A stretch of DNA of 64,000 bases from Ochrobactrum sp. CGA5 (GTDB taxonomy: Bacteria; Pseudomonadota; Alphaproteobacteria; Rhizobiales; Rhizobiaceae): the NCBI RefSeq assembly GCF_006345815.1, contig NZ_VCIG01000005.1, forward strand, positions 310,001-374,000, read 5' to 3'. A program made the translations under genes and the position numbers. Within the stretch, counting starts at the first letter, position 1; every line of letters begins with the position of its first letter. Of the stretch, positions 35,166-46,201 are shown piece after piece. A model generated the notes under the pieces. The model was not told the DNA's origin and did no database searches. It was given only the letters and a program-made list of their open reading frames with translations.

Positions 35166-36989
35166 TTACTCAACAGTCACCGACTTAGCCAGGTTGCGGG
35201 GCTGATCAACATCCGTGCCCATGAGGATTGCGGTGTGATAAGCCAGCATCTGGATCGGTAGCGCGTAGACAAGCGGCGTGATGAACTCCGGCACGTCCGG
35301 CAGAACGATGGTTGCCATCGTGTCGATGCTGGCAGCCTCGGCACCCTTTTTGTCGGTAATGAGAATGATGCGCCCGCCGCGCGCTGCGACCTCCTGCATG
35401 TTGGAAACGGTCTTCTCATAGAGACGATCAGACGGCGCAATGACGATTACCGGCATGGTTTCATCGATCAGCGCAATCGGACCGTGCTTCAGCTCTCCAG
35501 CCGCATAACCTTCGGCATGGATATAGGAAATCTCCTTGAGCTTCAGCGCACCTTCCATGGCCAGCGGGAAAGAAGTTCCGCGACCGAGATAAAGCACATG
35601 GTTGACCTTGGCGAGCTCATGGCAGACTGCCGCGATCTGGTCTTCGAGTTTCAGCACCTGATTGATGAAACGCGGCGCCTCGGAAAGCTGGCGCACCAGT
35701 TCCTGTTCGCGCGCATCGTCAATCGTACCACGTGCCTTGGCGGCTGCAATGACCAGCGATGCCATAGCCGAAAGCTGGCAGGTGAAAGCCTTCGTAGAGG
35801 CAACGCCGATTTCGGGACCGGCGAGTGTCGGGAAAACAGCATCGGATTCGCGCGCAATGGTCGAGCCCGTTACATTGACGACAGCGGCGATCTTCAATCC
35901 TTGCGATTTGCAGTAGCGCAGCGAAGCCAGCGTATCAGCCGTTTCGCCCGACTGCGACACAAACATCGCCAGCGAATTCTTCGAGAGTGGCATTTCGCGA
36001 TAACGGAATTCAGAAGCGATATCGCTGTCGACCGGCAGTCGCGCAATCTGCTCGAACCAGTATTTCCCGACGGATGCCGCATAATAGGCCGTACCGCAGG
36101 CAGAAATCGTCAGACGATCAATCTTGCTGAAATCGAGGCCAATGGCTTCCTGACGCACTTTGCCAGTGGTGAAATCGAGATAATTGGCAAGCGTGTGGGA
36201 AATCACTTCCGGCTGCTCAAACATCTCCTTTTGCATAAAGTGACGATGATTGCCCTTGGAAACGAGCATATTGGCCGTCTGCGTCTTCTGGATCGGACGC
36301 TCAACTTCGCTGTTGTTTTCGTCGTAAACAGTCACACCCTTGCGCGTCAGAACTGCCCAATCGCCATCTTCAAGATAGACGATAGTATCGGTGAACGGCG
36401 ATAGTGCGATGGCGTCGGAACCAAGGAACATTTCACCTTCGCCATAACCAACGGCGAGCGGCGGCCCCTGACGAGCCCCGATCAAGAGCTCTTCGTCCCC
36501 TTCAAAAAGGAAGGCAAGCGCGAAGGCACCATGCAGCATCGGCAGGCTATCGCGCACGGCTTCAACCGGCGACTTGCCCTTTGCCAATTCACGGGTCACC
36601 AGATGGGCAACAGCTTCGGTATCGGTTTCCGTCTGGAACTTGTAGCCTTCCGCCTCAAGCATGCTGCGAAGCTCGGCGAAATTCTCGATGATGCCGTTAT
36701 GAACGACCGCGAGACGGTCGGTAATGTGCGGATGCGCGTTGCGTTCCACAGGCTTACCGTGCGTGGCCCACCGGGTATGCCCGATACCGATGACCCCAGG
36801 AAGCGGCTCTCCGGCCAGGCGCTTTTCCAGATTGACCAGCTTGCCTTCGGCACGACGACGGTTGAGCTTGCCGTCCTGCAGTGTGGCAATACCGGCAGAA
36901 TCGTAGCCGCGATACTCAAGCCGCTTCAGTGCATCCACAAGAAGCGGAGCGACTTCGGTATTTCCGATAATGCCGATAATTCCACACAT
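35166..36989 (-). CDS. glmS: Glutamine--fructose-6-phosphate aminotransferase
   Basis: 607 residues from the ATG at 36989, chosen because the next codon is the catalytic cysteine (MCGIIGI), which becomes residue 1 after processing. The glutaminase domain contains GHTRWATHG and HNGIIEN. Two SIS domains follow, with SQSGETADT and the C-terminal PRNLAKSVTVE tail that forms the active site. It makes glucosamine-6-phosphate, the first step to UDP-GlcNAc. It lies about 100 bp downstream of glmU on the same strand, so the pathway genes are clustered. No glmS ribozyme was seen. Confidence 0.97.
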   Translation of the reverse strand: MCGIIGIIGNTEVAPLLVDALKRLEYRGYDSAGIATLQDGKLNRRRAEGKLVNLEKRLAGEPLPGVIGIGHTRWATHGKPVERNAHPHITDRLAVVHNGIIENFAELRSMLEAEGYKFQTETDTEAVAHLVTRELAKGKSPVEAVRDSLPMLHGAFALAFLFEGDEELLIGARQGPPLAVGYGEGEMFLGSDAIALSPFTDTIVYLEDGDWAVLTRKGVTVYDENNSEVERPIQKTQTANMLVSKGNHRHFMQKEMFEQPEVISHTLANYLDFTTGKVRQEAIGLDFSKIDRLTISACGTAYYAASVGKYWFEQIARLPVDSDIASEFRYREMPLSKNSLAMFVSQSGETADTLASLRYCKSQGLKIAAVVNVTGSTIARESDAVFPTLAGPEIGVASTKAFTCQLSAMASLVIAAAKARGTIDDAREQELVRQLSEAPRFINQVLKLEDQIAAVCHELAKVNHVLYLGRGTSFPLAMEGALKLKEISYIHAEGYAAGELKHGPIALIDETMPVIVIAPSDRLYEKTVSNMQEVAARGGRIILITDKKGAEAASIDTMATIVLPDVPEFITPLVYALPIQMLAYHTAILMGTDVDQPRNLAKSVTVE

Positions 36990-37094
36990 AGGCTGCTCCA
37001 AAAACGACGTACAGGCGTGTTGCTTTGCGGTTTAAAGATTCTAACGTAGATCGGCAACCCAGGGGATCGCCGTTCGCTTGAACAATTGGGCGAT

Positions 37095-38459
37095 TCACTT
37101 GGTAGAGGTTTTAGCCGCTTTGATGGCAGCATATTTCTCTCGCAGGATTTTCCCTCGCCCTTCTTTCGTTTCCTGTCGAGCGCGACCAAAGGCCAGCGCA
37201 TCGGTAGGAACATCCTCGGTAATCGTGCTGCCCGATGCAACATAGGCGTTGTCACCAATTTCCACTGGCGCAACCAGAGAGCTGTTCGAGCCTATGAATG
37301 CATTTTCGCCGATTACCGTCCTATATTTGTTATAGCCATCGTAATTGCAGGTTATCGTGCCAGCACCGATGTTGCTGGAAGCGCCGACTGTCGCATCGCC
37401 AATATAGGTCAGGTGATTGATCTTAGCGCCTTTGTGCACTGTAGCATTCTTCACTTCGCAGAAATTGCCGACTTTGGTTTTCTCCCCGAGACTTGCGCCG
37501 GGACGCAAGCGCGCAAAGGGTCCAATCTCCGCCTTCGGGCCGATATCGGCACCTTCCAGATGTGAGAAGGAATGGATCAAGGCTCCTGTCGAAACACGAA
37601 CACGAGGACCGAAGAACACGTTCGGTTCAACGATAACATCCGCCTCAATCAGCGTGTCGTGCGAAAAGAATACGGTTTCCGGAGCGATAAGCGTCACGCC
37701 TGCAAGCATCATCTCGCGGCGCTTGCGCTGCTGCCAGATACTTTCTGCTTCAGCCAGCTCCGCACGGTTGTTAATGCCGATGACATTATCGACCGGCACT
37801 TCGATTGCCGTAACGTTCATACCCTTGCCATGCGCGATGGCGACAATATCTGTGAGGTAGTATTCACCTTTGGCATTGTTGTTGCCTACCTCATCCAGAA
37901 GCACCAAAGCGTGTTGGCCGCGAACAGCCATCAGCCCACCATTGCAAAAACCAATCAGTTTTTGCGCCTCGGTCGCTTCTTTCTCCTCAACAATGGCGAC
38001 AAGTTTGCCGCCTTCCTCGATCAAACGACCATAGCCCTGCGGGCTCTCCGGGCGAAAGCCGATAACAACAACATCCGCACCGTCGGACAGTCGTTCGCGG
38101 GCTTTTTGCAGAGACTGTGCCTCGATCAAAGGCGTGTCGCCGAAAACGATGAGCAGATCGTCATAGCCGCGTTCGATTGCTTCGCGCGCAGCGAGAACCG
38201 CATGCGCCGTCCCCAGACGTTCTCTCTGCTCGAAGGCCCAAACCGGACCTGCATTCTTTTCCACTGCAGCACGCACTTCATCGGCGCCGCGCCCGACAAC
38301 CAGAGCAACATCGCTTTTGCCTGTGCCCTGTACTGCCTTGACCACGTGAGATACCAGCGGCAAGCCTGCCACCTGATGCAGTACTTTGGGCAGATTGGAT
38401 TTCATGCGTGTGCCTTCGCCAGCGGCAAGTACGATGGAAAGGCAGGTACGGTCTGTCAT
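37095..38459 (-). CDS. glmU: Bifunctional N-acetylglucosamine-1-phosphate uridylyltransferase/glucosamine-1-phosphate acetyltransferase
   Basis: 454 residues from the ATG at 38459. The pyrophosphorylase domain opens with [15 protein letters not shown]. The left-handed beta-helix acetyltransferase domain occupies the second half with hexapeptide repeats ([27 protein letters not shown]). The two domains make UDP-GlcNAc from glucosamine-1-phosphate. The sequence is very close to Brucella GlmU as I remember it, which supports the family assignment of the organism. It precedes glmS. Confidence 0.98.
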   Translation of the reverse strand: MTDRTCLSIVLAAGEGTRMKSNLPKVLHQVAGLPLVSHVVKAVQGTGKSDVALVVGRGADEVRAAVEKNAGPVWAFEQRERLGTAHAVLAAREAIERGYDDLLIVFGDTPLIEAQSLQKARERLSDGADVVVIGFRPESPQGYGRLIEEGGKLVAIVEEKEATEAQKLIGFCNGGLMAVRGQHALVLLDEVGNNNAKGEYYLTDIVAIAHGKGMNVTAIEVPVDNVIGINNRAELAEAESIWQQRKRREMMLAGVTLIAPETVFFSHDTLIEADVIVEPNVFFGPRVRVSTGALIHSFSHLEGADIGPKAEIGPFARLRPGASLGEKTKVGNFCEVKNATVHKGAKINHLTYIGDATVGASSNIGAGTITCNYDGYNKYRTVIGENAFIGSNSSLVAPVEIGDNAYVASGSTITEDVPTDALAFGRARQETKEGRGKILREKYAAIKAAKTSTK

Positions 38460-38539
38460 TGTGTCGTCCAGAAAATAGAGATGATCTTCGCTCATAACAC
38501 CAAAGCGTCTATGAAAACTTACAAGTTACCGGTCAACTT

Positions 38540-39289
38540 TTACCCCAAGCGCCCCAACGCCGGAAAATTTTCAAGCAGCCAGAACGAGAAGGATTGCATG
38601 CCGCCGGTCAGGAACAAAACCCCCGCTGCGACCAGAAGCGCGCCCATCGCCTTTTCGACCTTGCCGAGATGCACCCGGAAACGCGAAAGAAACCGCATGA
38701 ATGCGCCAGAAAAAAGCGCCGCAATCAAAAACGGAATGCCAAGGCCAAGTGAATAGGTCGCCAACAATAGCGCACCTTCACCAACTGTGCTGCTTCCACC
38801 AGCCAGTGTCAGAATCGGTCCAAGCACCGGCCCTATACACGGCGTCCAGCCGAAGGCGAATGCCAGCCCCATAACATAGGCCCCGAGCGGGGATGCAGGA
38901 GCGTTGCGTGCTTGAAACCGCGCTTCGCGTGAAAGAAACGACAGGCGCAGGACGCCGAGGAAGTTCAGCCCCATCAATATGATAACGACACCTGCAACGA
39001 TTGCGATCTCCTGCTGCCAAGCACGCAAAAACGCGCCTATGGAAGACGCTCCGGCACCCAGTGCCACAAAAACCGATGTGAAACCAAGAACAAAACAAAC
39101 TGCCGCAAATGCTAGAGAACGCCGCGCGGAAGGCGTTACGCCGACGGTTACCCCCTTCTCTGCGCGGAAATCTTCAACACTGACACCCGCCATATAACAC
39201 AGATAGGGCGGCACCAGCGGGAGGACGCAGGGAGACAGAAACGACAACGCACCGGCTCCAGCTGCCGTCATGTATGAAATATCGAGCAC
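38540..39289 (-). CDS. ccdA: Cytochrome c biogenesis protein CcdA (DsbD transmembrane family)
   Basis: 249 residues from a GTG at 39289, spaced well from AAGAGG; a TTG at 39292 and an ATG at 39268 are alternatives. Six membrane spans with the two redox cysteines in FLSPCVLPLVP and GWTPCIGPVLG. CcdA carries electrons from cytoplasmic thioredoxin across the membrane to periplasmic thiol proteins used in cytochrome c maturation. No partner thioredoxin-like gene is adjacent. It is divergent from lpiA. Confidence 0.93.
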   Translation of the reverse strand: MLDISYMTAAGAGALSFLSPCVLPLVPPYLCYMAGVSVEDFRAEKGVTVGVTPSARRSLAFAAVCFVLGFTSVFVALGAGASSIGAFLRAWQQEIAIVAGVVIILMGLNFLGVLRLSFLSREARFQARNAPASPLGAYVMGLAFAFGWTPCIGPVLGPILTLAGGSSTVGEGALLLATYSLGLGIPFLIAALFSGAFMRFLSRFRVHLGKVEKAMGALLVAAGVLFLTGGMQSFSFWLLENFPALGRLG

Positions 39290-39468
39290 CAAAACCTCTT
39301 TCGATCTATCAAATCACTTGCAGTCTGGCCCGACCGCAGGCTTATATAGACCAAATTCTGATTTACTTTGAATATTTTCAATGCGGCATCTCGCTCAAAC
39401 ACAAGTTCGCCCAAAATCGAGATCATTGCGCGAATTACAGTAGATTGCTCCAACCGGACAGCGTTCTT

Positions 39469-42087
39469 ATGAGTCCTATTGATGATGAATTGCCTTCAAC
39501 ACCATCTGCAACGTCGACAAGACATTCGGGTTGGTTCAAGCGCTACCAACATTTTCTGTTTCCGATAGCAGGCATCGCGATTGCGCTTCTGGCGATCTAT
39601 GTGCTGGAAAACCTGCTCCAGCATACGTCTCGCGCGGATACGCTTGCAGCCTTCCACAACATTTCATGGAAGACTCTTGCCCTGGCTATGCTCTTCACGG
39701 CGCTGAGCTATGCAGCCGTCGCTCTCTATGATGTCGTGGCGGTGGATACGATAGCGCCAAATCAGATACCGCGCCGCATTGCCGCCGTGGCAGGCGCAGC
39801 CGGCTACGCAATCTCCAATGCGCTTGGTTTTTCCCTCCTTACCGGGGGTGCTCTGCGTTATCGCATCTACGCTGCTGAAGGCGTGAGCCTCGCCGACATA
39901 GGAAAGATCGTCGGAACATCCTGGTTCGCGATCTGGTTCGCGCTGATTATCATGGTCGGTACGGCACTTCTCATCGACCCGCAGGACGTTCCGTGGCTAT
40001 CAGCCATCGATTCCCGTATAGATATTGTCGCTGGCATCGCCATTCTGGGTGGTATCGGCTGGCTGATCTACTGGCTGTCGCATGCACAGCGCAGCTTCAC
40101 GATGGGTTCTTTCAGCCTGCGCCTACCGAACTCCAAAGGCGCGCTGACCCAGATATTTGCAGGGCTTGTGGATGTCGGTGCGGCAGCCGCTACGCTTTAT
40201 GTCCTTATGCCTGCCGACGCCGTGCCAAGCTTTGCGGTTTTCTCGCTGGTTTATGTGATTGCCATCGTGCTGGGCATTGCCAGCCATGCTCCAGGCGGTC
40301 TTGGAGCTTTTGAGGCGACGATCATTGCCGGCTTTGAGCTTGGCGGCAAACCAGATGCCATTGCCGGCCTACTCGCGTATCGGCTTGTTTATACGATCAT
40401 GCCGCTTGTTGTGGCGACAGCAGGCATTCTCATATGGGAGATCATGCGCCGCCGCCGCATGCTCGGCAAACAAGCGCGCTTCGCCAAACGTCTGGTAGAA
40501 CCGCTTATCCCGAGCCTTTCTGCCAGCATCATCTTTCTTGGCGGCATCATTCTTCTAATTTCCGGTGCGACGCCGGACCTTCGTTACCGCGTAAAACTGC
40601 TGTCTGGCATCGTCCCCGAATCCCTCATGGAAATGTCCCATCTTGCCGCAAGCTTCGTTGGCGTCGCGCTGCTCATCGTGGCACGCGGCCTATCGAAGCG
40701 GCTGGCACGGGCTTGGGTGGCCGCACAGATCCTTCTCCTCAGCGGTGCTGCGTTTTCTCTGGCCAAGGGCCTCGACTGGGAAGAAGCGACCATTCTCTGC
40801 ATCTTCGCCTTTACGCTCTGGGGGTTTCGGGATTCGTTCTATCGGCGACCGATTTTGGGACCGTTCTATTTGAGCTGGAACTGGATCGCGACCGTTGCTA
40901 CCACCGTCCTTGTTTCCACGTGGCTCGGCTTCTTCGTCTACCGCCATGTGGAATATTCCAACGACCTCTGGTGGAATTTTGCATGGAACGGCAACGCTCC
41001 CCGCTTTCTGCGAGCGACCGTCCTTGTTTTTGCAGTGATTGCCGCGGCCGGCCTCTACTCACTCATCAACAGAGCTGGACACCGCAAGCGGAAGGCGGAT
41101 TATTCCATACCCGATGCTGTTCCCGATCTAGTTGCTCAATGGCCGCACACCGACGCCGCTCTGGCGCTGCTGGGGGACAAGCAATTCCTTCTCGCCCCCG
41201 ACAACAGCGCCTTCATCATGTATGCACAATCCGGTGGCAGCCTGATTGCGCTTGGGGAACCGATTGGCAACGAATTGACGGGCAAGGAACTTGCATGGTC
41301 ATTTCATGCACTGGCTGACAAGCTTGCCTTGCGAACCGTATTCTATGGTGTCGGCCCACAAAGCCTGCCCCTGTTTCTGGACATGGGACTGGTCGCCTTG
41401 AAGCTTGGGGAAGTCGCTCGCGTTGACCTCACCAACTTCTCGCTCGACGGGCCACGTCGCCAGCCATTCCGCTACGCCGACCGCAAGATCGAAAAGGATG
41501 GCCTGACGTTTGAAATCATTCCGGCAGCCAATGTTCCTCCACTCATTCCTCGTTTACGCGAGATTTCTGACGCCTGGCTCGATTTCAAATCGGGCAGCGA
41601 AAAAGGATTCTCGCTCGGTTACTTCGATGACGAATATATGAAGCGTTTCGATGTGGCTGTTCTGAAAAGTAACGGTGAAATCGTAGCTTTCGCCAATATG
41701 TGGCGTGGTGCAGATAAGCACGAAATCACCGTTGATCTCATGCGCTATATGCCCAACGTCCATAAACTCCTTATGGACGCGCTGTTTGCAAAGTTGCTGA
41801 TGGCCAGCAAGGAGGAAGGTTACAAGTGGTTCAATCTTGGTGCCGCCCCCCTTTCCGGCCTGAGCGGCAGCAGGCTGGCATCCCGTTGGAACCGTTTCGG
41901 TTCTTTCATCTACAAGCGTGGAGCCGACCTCTATCACTTTGACGGCCTTAAAGCCTTTAAGGAGAAATTCGACCCAGTCTGGACCCCTCATTACATGGTT
42001 TGCCCGGGCGGCCTCGAAACCCCCCGGGCTCTTCTTGATGCCACAACCCTTATCAATGGCAGCCCGCTGGAGTTTATCCGCAAATGA
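39469..42087 (+). CDS. lpiA: Lysyl-phosphatidylglycerol synthase/flippase LpiA (MprF family)
   Basis: 872 residues from the ATG at 39469. The first about 520 residues hold about fourteen membrane spans of the flippase (LPG_synthase_TM), with the typical [20 protein letters not shown]. The C-terminal DUF2156 domain (about 545-860) transfers lysine from Lys-tRNA to phosphatidylglycerol; [10 protein letters not shown] and [12 protein letters not shown] are diagnostic. The product lowers membrane charge and protects from cationic peptides and acid. It overlaps atvA by 4 bp (ATGA), the lpiA-atvA operon known from Rhizobium tropici. Confidence 0.94.
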   Translation: MSPIDDELPSTPSATSTRHSGWFKRYQHFLFPIAGIAIALLAIYVLENLLQHTSRADTLAAFHNISWKTLALAMLFTALSYAAVALYDVVAVDTIAPNQIPRRIAAVAGAAGYAISNALGFSLLTGGALRYRIYAAEGVSLADIGKIVGTSWFAIWFALIIMVGTALLIDPQDVPWLSAIDSRIDIVAGIAILGGIGWLIYWLSHAQRSFTMGSFSLRLPNSKGALTQIFAGLVDVGAAAATLYVLMPADAVPSFAVFSLVYVIAIVLGIASHAPGGLGAFEATIIAGFELGGKPDAIAGLLAYRLVYTIMPLVVATAGILIWEIMRRRRMLGKQARFAKRLVEPLIPSLSASIIFLGGIILLISGATPDLRYRVKLLSGIVPESLMEMSHLAASFVGVALLIVARGLSKRLARAWVAAQILLLSGAAFSLAKGLDWEEATILCIFAFTLWGFRDSFYRRPILGPFYLSWNWIATVATTVLVSTWLGFFVYRHVEYSNDLWWNFAWNGNAPRFLRATVLVFAVIAAAGLYSLINRAGHRKRKADYSIPDAVPDLVAQWPHTDAALALLGDKQFLLAPDNSAFIMYAQSGGSLIALGEPIGNELTGKELAWSFHALADKLALRTVFYGVGPQSLPLFLDMGLVALKLGEVARVDLTNFSLDGPRRQPFRYADRKIEKDGLTFEIIPAANVPPLIPRLREISDAWLDFKSGSEKGFSLGYFDDEYMKRFDVAVLKSNGEIVAFANMWRGADKHEITVDLMRYMPNVHKLLMDALFAKLLMASKEEGYKWFNLGAAPLSGLSGSRLASRWNRFGSFIYKRGADLYHFDGLKAFKEKFDPVWTPHYMVCPGGLETPRALLDATTLINGSPLEFIRK

Positions 42088-43496
42088 CAAAAAGACGCAT
42101 TCTCTTTACTGTTCTCGGGCTAATGCTAGTAGCTGCGGCGGGCATTTATGGCGCTATGCACACGGGTAAGATTGCAAGGCTCTGGACGAAAATCACCAAT
42201 TCGGACGAGCCAGTTATCCATGCAAGCGCCGAAAGACTGTCCAATATTCCGGTCTATATGCCAAAGAGCGATCCAGTCGGCCTTGCGATCCTCCTAAGCG
42301 ACGACGGTGGTATCGGTGATCGCGAAAAGGAATTCATGGATGCCATGCTTTCCCGAAACATGATTGTTCTGCCTGTCGAGCTTGGCCCATGGCGCGCCGC
42401 GCTCGATAAGGAGGACGGCGAGTGCAATTATCTCGACTCCGATTTCGAAGCCATTGCCAAGGAAGCCCTACGCGGGCTTGATCTGGGCGTCTATTTTCAT
42501 CCCGTTGTAACAGGTATCGGACAGGGGGGTACCATCGCCTACGCCGCCGCCTCGGATTCACCGGATGCGACAATTGCTGGTGCTGTGTCGCTCGATCCTG
42601 TTCCCGCCAAGACCCGTTTACCCTCGTGCACGGAAGCAGCCGAGGCAATTAAAGCTCCCGATGGAGGCTTTACCTATGATTTCAATGCCGCAATCCCAGC
42701 CCCCACTCTTGTGATCGGCCCTGCCGGATCCCCGACCAACAATCCGGTTATTGCCCGTCAGGAAAATTTCGCCGTACTTCAATCAGCGCCCGAGTTTCCG
42801 GCACGTCTGAAAATGGCTGTCGACAATGTCGTCGCCATGGCGGATCAAGATGCCAAAAATGAAGCTTTGCCAATCGTAGACCTTCCAGCAAAGGGCGGGA
42901 AAGCGGAAATGATTGCGGTTTTCTATTCGGGCGATGGCGGCTGGCGCGACCTCGACAAATCTATCGGCGAATGGCTGCAGGCTCATGGCGTTCACGTCAT
43001 TGGCGTGGATTCACTGCGCTATTTCTGGTCGGAGCGAACGCCGGAAGAAATAGCCAATGACACGACAGCTATCATCAAGAAGGCTGATCCGACCAACAAG
43101 CTGCCAGTTGTAGTCCTGGGCTATTCATTCGGTGCCGATACGTTCCCATTTTCGTGGAAATATCTCGCCCCTGCCATACAGGACCGGACAAAAATGATCG
43201 GACTTCTCGGTGTCGAGACGACGACGACATTTCAGGTATCTATTGAGGGTTGGCTTGGTATGGATGGCGACAAGGATGTTGTACCGGCCATCTCGACCAT
43301 CCCGCTTGACCGGGTCGTTTGTGTTTACGGCGAAGAAGAAGACGATACCGCTTGTACTGCTGGCGAGTTGAAGGGCATGGAAGTCATGAAACTGACCGGC
43401 GGTCATCACTTTGATGAAAACTATGAGCCGATTGCCGCCAGCCTGCTTGAAAAGATGCGCGCCCGCGCGGGATTGCCACCACGGCCAGACAGTTGA
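42084..43496 (+). CDS. atvA: AtvA/AcvB-family lysyl-phosphatidylglycerol hydrolase (VirJ-like)
   Basis: 470 residues with an N-terminal signal anchor (about 5-24). Two VirJ-like alpha/beta-hydrolase domains are present. The first (about 45-240) has GIGQGG where a serine nucleophile would be. The second (about 260-460) keeps GYSFGAD with the serine, and GGHHFDENY near the end with the probable histidine. AtvA/AcvB sits in the periplasm and hydrolyses lysyl-phosphatidylglycerol made by LpiA, and is needed for acid tolerance and virulence in relatives. It starts inside the lpiA stop codon. Confidence 0.93.
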   Translation: MTKRRILFTVLGLMLVAAAGIYGAMHTGKIARLWTKITNSDEPVIHASAERLSNIPVYMPKSDPVGLAILLSDDGGIGDREKEFMDAMLSRNMIVLPVELGPWRAALDKEDGECNYLDSDFEAIAKEALRGLDLGVYFHPVVTGIGQGGTIAYAAASDSPDATIAGAVSLDPVPAKTRLPSCTEAAEAIKAPDGGFTYDFNAAIPAPTLVIGPAGSPTNNPVIARQENFAVLQSAPEFPARLKMAVDNVVAMADQDAKNEALPIVDLPAKGGKAEMIAVFYSGDGGWRDLDKSIGEWLQAHGVHVIGVDSLRYFWSERTPEEIANDTTAIIKKADPTNKLPVVVLGYSFGADTFPFSWKYLAPAIQDRTKMIGLLGVETTTTFQVSIEGWLGMDGDKDVVPAISTIPLDRVVCVYGEEEDDTACTAGELKGMEVMKLTGGHHFDENYEPIAASLLEKMRARAGLPPRPDS

Positions 43497-43863
43497 TAGC
43501 GAATCGTTCCCATAACCAGGAGGGCGCGAACGCACTTATGAGACCGCGCAAATAAGACCTTGCCCCGGGTTCAACGGGGCAAATCAATTAACCGCCCAAA
43601 TGTCCGTCCGCCTCGGGAGGTCCGTCTCGGAAGTCGATCGAAACGCCAGCTCTGCGTGGATCGATTGCCTCCTAGGTGCGCCTCGAATCGATGTGCAGAT
43701 GATTATAGCAATCTCCATCTCCTCGATCGGAACGCGAGACCATAATTCGCCGGAATTACTCGGTCTGCGGAGACTTTATTGAGGCGATCACAATAGGCGA
43801 AAACCTGTAAAAATGTCACGTTGTAAAATGGTAGATAAAATATTGATACTAACCGATTAATTT
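43497..43863. other. Intergenic region between atvA and tRNA-Lys
   Basis: About 365 bases. A hairpin TTGCCCCG (43560-43567) / CGGGGCAA (43575-43582) with a 7-base loop could end the lpiA-atvA transcript, although no T-run follows. The rest, including frames at 43560-43780, shows no supportable gene. Confidence 0.45.
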
Positions 43864-43939
43864 TGGTGAGCGCGCAGGGATTCGAACCCTGGACCTACTG
43901 ATTAAAAGTCAGTTGCTCTACCGGCTGAGCTACGCGCTC
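43864..43939 (-). tRNA. tRNA-Lys (anticodon UUU)
   Basis: On the minus strand the 76-nt sequence starts GAGCGCG and ends CGCGCTCACCA, giving a 7-bp acceptor stem with encoded CCA. The anticodon loop CTTTTAA lies between ACTGA and TCAGT, so the anticodon is TTT. The T arm is CAGGG-TTCGAAT-CCCTG and the D arm GCTC..GAGC. Confidence 0.97.
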
Positions 43940-43940
43940 C

Positions 43941-44254
43941 CAAGAGGAGCAAATCGCCCCCGGAAGTGCCGCGGAACATAAGGGTGGCTTACGGATTGGT
44001 CAACACCATAAAATGAGGTTTCTCCAACATAAATTCAAAAAAATCACTGGTACGGGGCACTCCCCGCCGCGTTGCGTTGCGGAACCAGTGTTTTTCAAGC
44101 TCTGAAGGCTGCTGAATATCCTTGATAGGACGGTGATTCCGAAACCCGGTAGCATGGACAATACTATCCAGCATTTGTTTCTCCATACCGGGATATTGCC
44201 GCCCGATCGTGCTACAGCTAGTTTCATTAGGATAACCGAACAGCACGGTGTTTC
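43941..44254. other. Intergenic region upstream of tRNA-Lys
   Basis: About 314 bases containing the symmetrical folded element at 44037-44095 (annotated separately). A minus-strand frame 43989-44246 crosses this element, has no recognised domain, and is not called as a gene. Confidence 0.4.
44037..44095. terminator. Three-way-junction element with T-runs on both strands
   Basis: Outer stem CACTGGT (44045-44051) / ACCAGTG (44084-44090). Inside are two hairpins, CGGGG-CACT-CCCCG (44053-44066) and CCGC (44067-44070) / GCGG (44079-44082). TTTTT follows on the plus strand, and the flanking A-run at 44037-44043 gives seven T on the minus strand. This could end transcripts in either direction. Confidence 0.6.
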
Positions 44255-45949
44255 ATGTCTCTGGCGACCAAGGCATTTTCTCATTTCCGACGTTCCTTAT
44301 CCGGCGTAGGTATCGCACTCGGCACACTGTTCTTTGCAGCCGCGCTTACGCCAAGCCTAATTCCACGCACCTATGTCATGCAGGGAGTTCTTGGAGGCGT
44401 CGCTTTCGGAACAGGTTATGGCATTGGCGTATTGTGGCGCTGGCTGTGGCACTATCTTGAATTACCGGAACCCCGAAACCGGCTGCGTAACCGGGTCAAT
44501 CTGATTGTTGGGGTCATCTGTCTGGCGGTCGCCATCGCAGCACTTTATTTTGCGGCTGGCTGGCAGAACTCGGTTCGTGCAGTCATGGATATGGAACCAG
44601 TGGCAAGCGCCTATCCAGCGAGCGTTTCCGCATTGGCTGTACTGACATTTCTGATTCTGCTGGTTCTGGCTCGCCTTCTCATTCGGCTGGGGAAACTGGT
44701 CTCCGCCAAGGTGCAGCTTGTCATGCCTCGCCGATTAGCCAATGTCCTGGGCGTCACGATCACCGTCATCCTTGTCTGGACAATCGCCAACGGCCTGCTC
44801 ATCCAGTCCACCTTCAAGGTTCTGGATCGTTCATTTCACGAGTTTGACGCCCTGATCGAACCGGATCGCCCACAACCGACCGCGCCGAACAAGACTGGCA
44901 GTGCCGATTCGCTTTTGCATTGGGACGAACTTGGGCGAGCTGGACGTGAGTTCGTTTCCTCTGGACCTGATGCCGCCGATATTGCTGCCTTGACAGGTGA
45001 AAAAGCCATAGATCCGATACGGGTTTACGCAGGTCTGCAAGTAGCCGATACGCCTGAACAACGAGCCCAACTGGCACTTGAGGAACTGAAACGTCAACAT
45101 GGTTTTGATCGTTCTGTCCTAGTCATCATAACTCCAACTGGCACGGGATGGGTAGATCCGGCAGCCATGGACGGACTGGAGTTTCTGCACAATGGCGATG
45201 TAGCCAGCGTCGCCATGCAATATTCTTATCTTTCCAGTCCATTGTCGTTGTTGTTTCAACCGGAGTACGGAGCTGAAGCGTCGCGAGCCCTTTTCATATC
45301 CATCTATAACCACTGGAAAGAACTGCCACGCGAGCATCGTCCTCGCCTTTATCTTTATGGATTGAGCCTCGGCGCCATGAACTCGGAAGTCTCCTCCGAG
45401 CTTTTTGAAATGCTCGACGATCCAATCAACGGCGCGTTGTGGAGCGGACCGCCCTTCCCGAGCCGGGACTGGAAAGCCATGACCAGACGAAGGAACCCGG
45501 GAACGCCTGAATGGCTGCCAGTATTTCGTGATGGTTCCTTTGCGCGCTTTATGAATCAGAACGGCGAAGCGCCAGGAAACGGAACACGCTGGGGGCCAAT
45601 GCGAGTGGTTTATCTGCAATATGCCAGCGATCCGGTGACTTTCTTCGACAGCTTGTCATTCTATCGCCAGCCAGCCTGGATGCAGGCACCGCGCGGACCG
45701 GACGTTTCACCTGAGCTGCAATGGTATCCGGTTGTCACCATGCTGCAATTGGCACTCGACATGGCTTTTGGCACGACCACGCCGATAGGACATGGACATG
45801 TCTATGCTCCGGAACATTATGTCGATGCGTGGTTGGAAGTCACAGACGTGACCGGCTGGGACCCAGATGAGCTTCGTAAGCTCAAACGCTACTTGCGTCA
45901 GAAAATGGATGGAGACGACGTTGACGGTTACGAACAACGCGGTGGATAA
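44255..45949 (+). CDS. Membrane-anchored alpha/beta-hydrolase family protein (PF10081)
   Basis: 564 residues. The N-terminal about 190 residues hold four to five membrane spans. The C-terminal about 330 residues match the Abhydrolase_9 family, with the nucleophile motif GLSLG in YLYGLSLGAMNSE and HVYAPEHYVDAW near the end. The catalytic domain is likely exposed to the periplasm or cytoplasm beside the membrane. No substrate is known. It appears monocistronic. Confidence 0.88.
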   Translation: MSLATKAFSHFRRSLSGVGIALGTLFFAAALTPSLIPRTYVMQGVLGGVAFGTGYGIGVLWRWLWHYLELPEPRNRLRNRVNLIVGVICLAVAIAALYFAAGWQNSVRAVMDMEPVASAYPASVSALAVLTFLILLVLARLLIRLGKLVSAKVQLVMPRRLANVLGVTITVILVWTIANGLLIQSTFKVLDRSFHEFDALIEPDRPQPTAPNKTGSADSLLHWDELGRAGREFVSSGPDAADIAALTGEKAIDPIRVYAGLQVADTPEQRAQLALEELKRQHGFDRSVLVIITPTGTGWVDPAAMDGLEFLHNGDVASVAMQYSYLSSPLSLLFQPEYGAEASRALFISIYNHWKELPREHRPRLYLYGLSLGAMNSEVSSELFEMLDDPINGALWSGPPFPSRDWKAMTRRRNPGTPEWLPVFRDGSFARFMNQNGEAPGNGTRWGPMRVVYLQYASDPVTFFDSLSFYRQPAWMQAPRGPDVSPELQWYPVVTMLQLALDMAFGTTTPIGHGHVYAPEHYVDAWLEVTDVTGWDPDELRKLKRYLRQKMDGDDVDGYEQRGG

Positions 45950-46201
45950 GATGCGTTTCAAATCAGATAGTTGGAGTCATATTGCTCTTCGCGCCAGCTA
46001 TCGGTGATCGAGTGCTTTCTGCGGCATTTGGGAAATGTTCAGATTGAGCACTGGAAGCGATCCGTTCGGCATTATTTGTTCTTGGCAACAAGCCGTCCCG
46101 TCTTTCCACGACCATATCGCTTTTTGATTCAGGCTCTAGGTCCAAAAAGACAAAGCCGCCCATAAAGGACGGCTTCATTGAGCTTTGACAAGTCTCCACT
46201 A

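Noticed and set aside
36989-37094. Possible glmS ribozyme or leader in the glmU-glmS gap
   Set aside because: The interval is only about 105 bp and lacks the conserved core of the ribozyme, which is in any case mostly confined to Gram-positive bacteria.
39268-39468. Upstream extension of lpiA and possible ATG start for ccdA
   Set aside because: The extension before 39469 is not conserved in character and overlaps the divergent ccdA start. It was treated as the shared promoter region.
43989-44246. Minus-strand 85-codon frame upstream of tRNA-Lys
   Set aside because: It has no recognised domain and crosses the strongly folded element at 44037-44095, so translation there is unlikely. No good ribosome site was seen.
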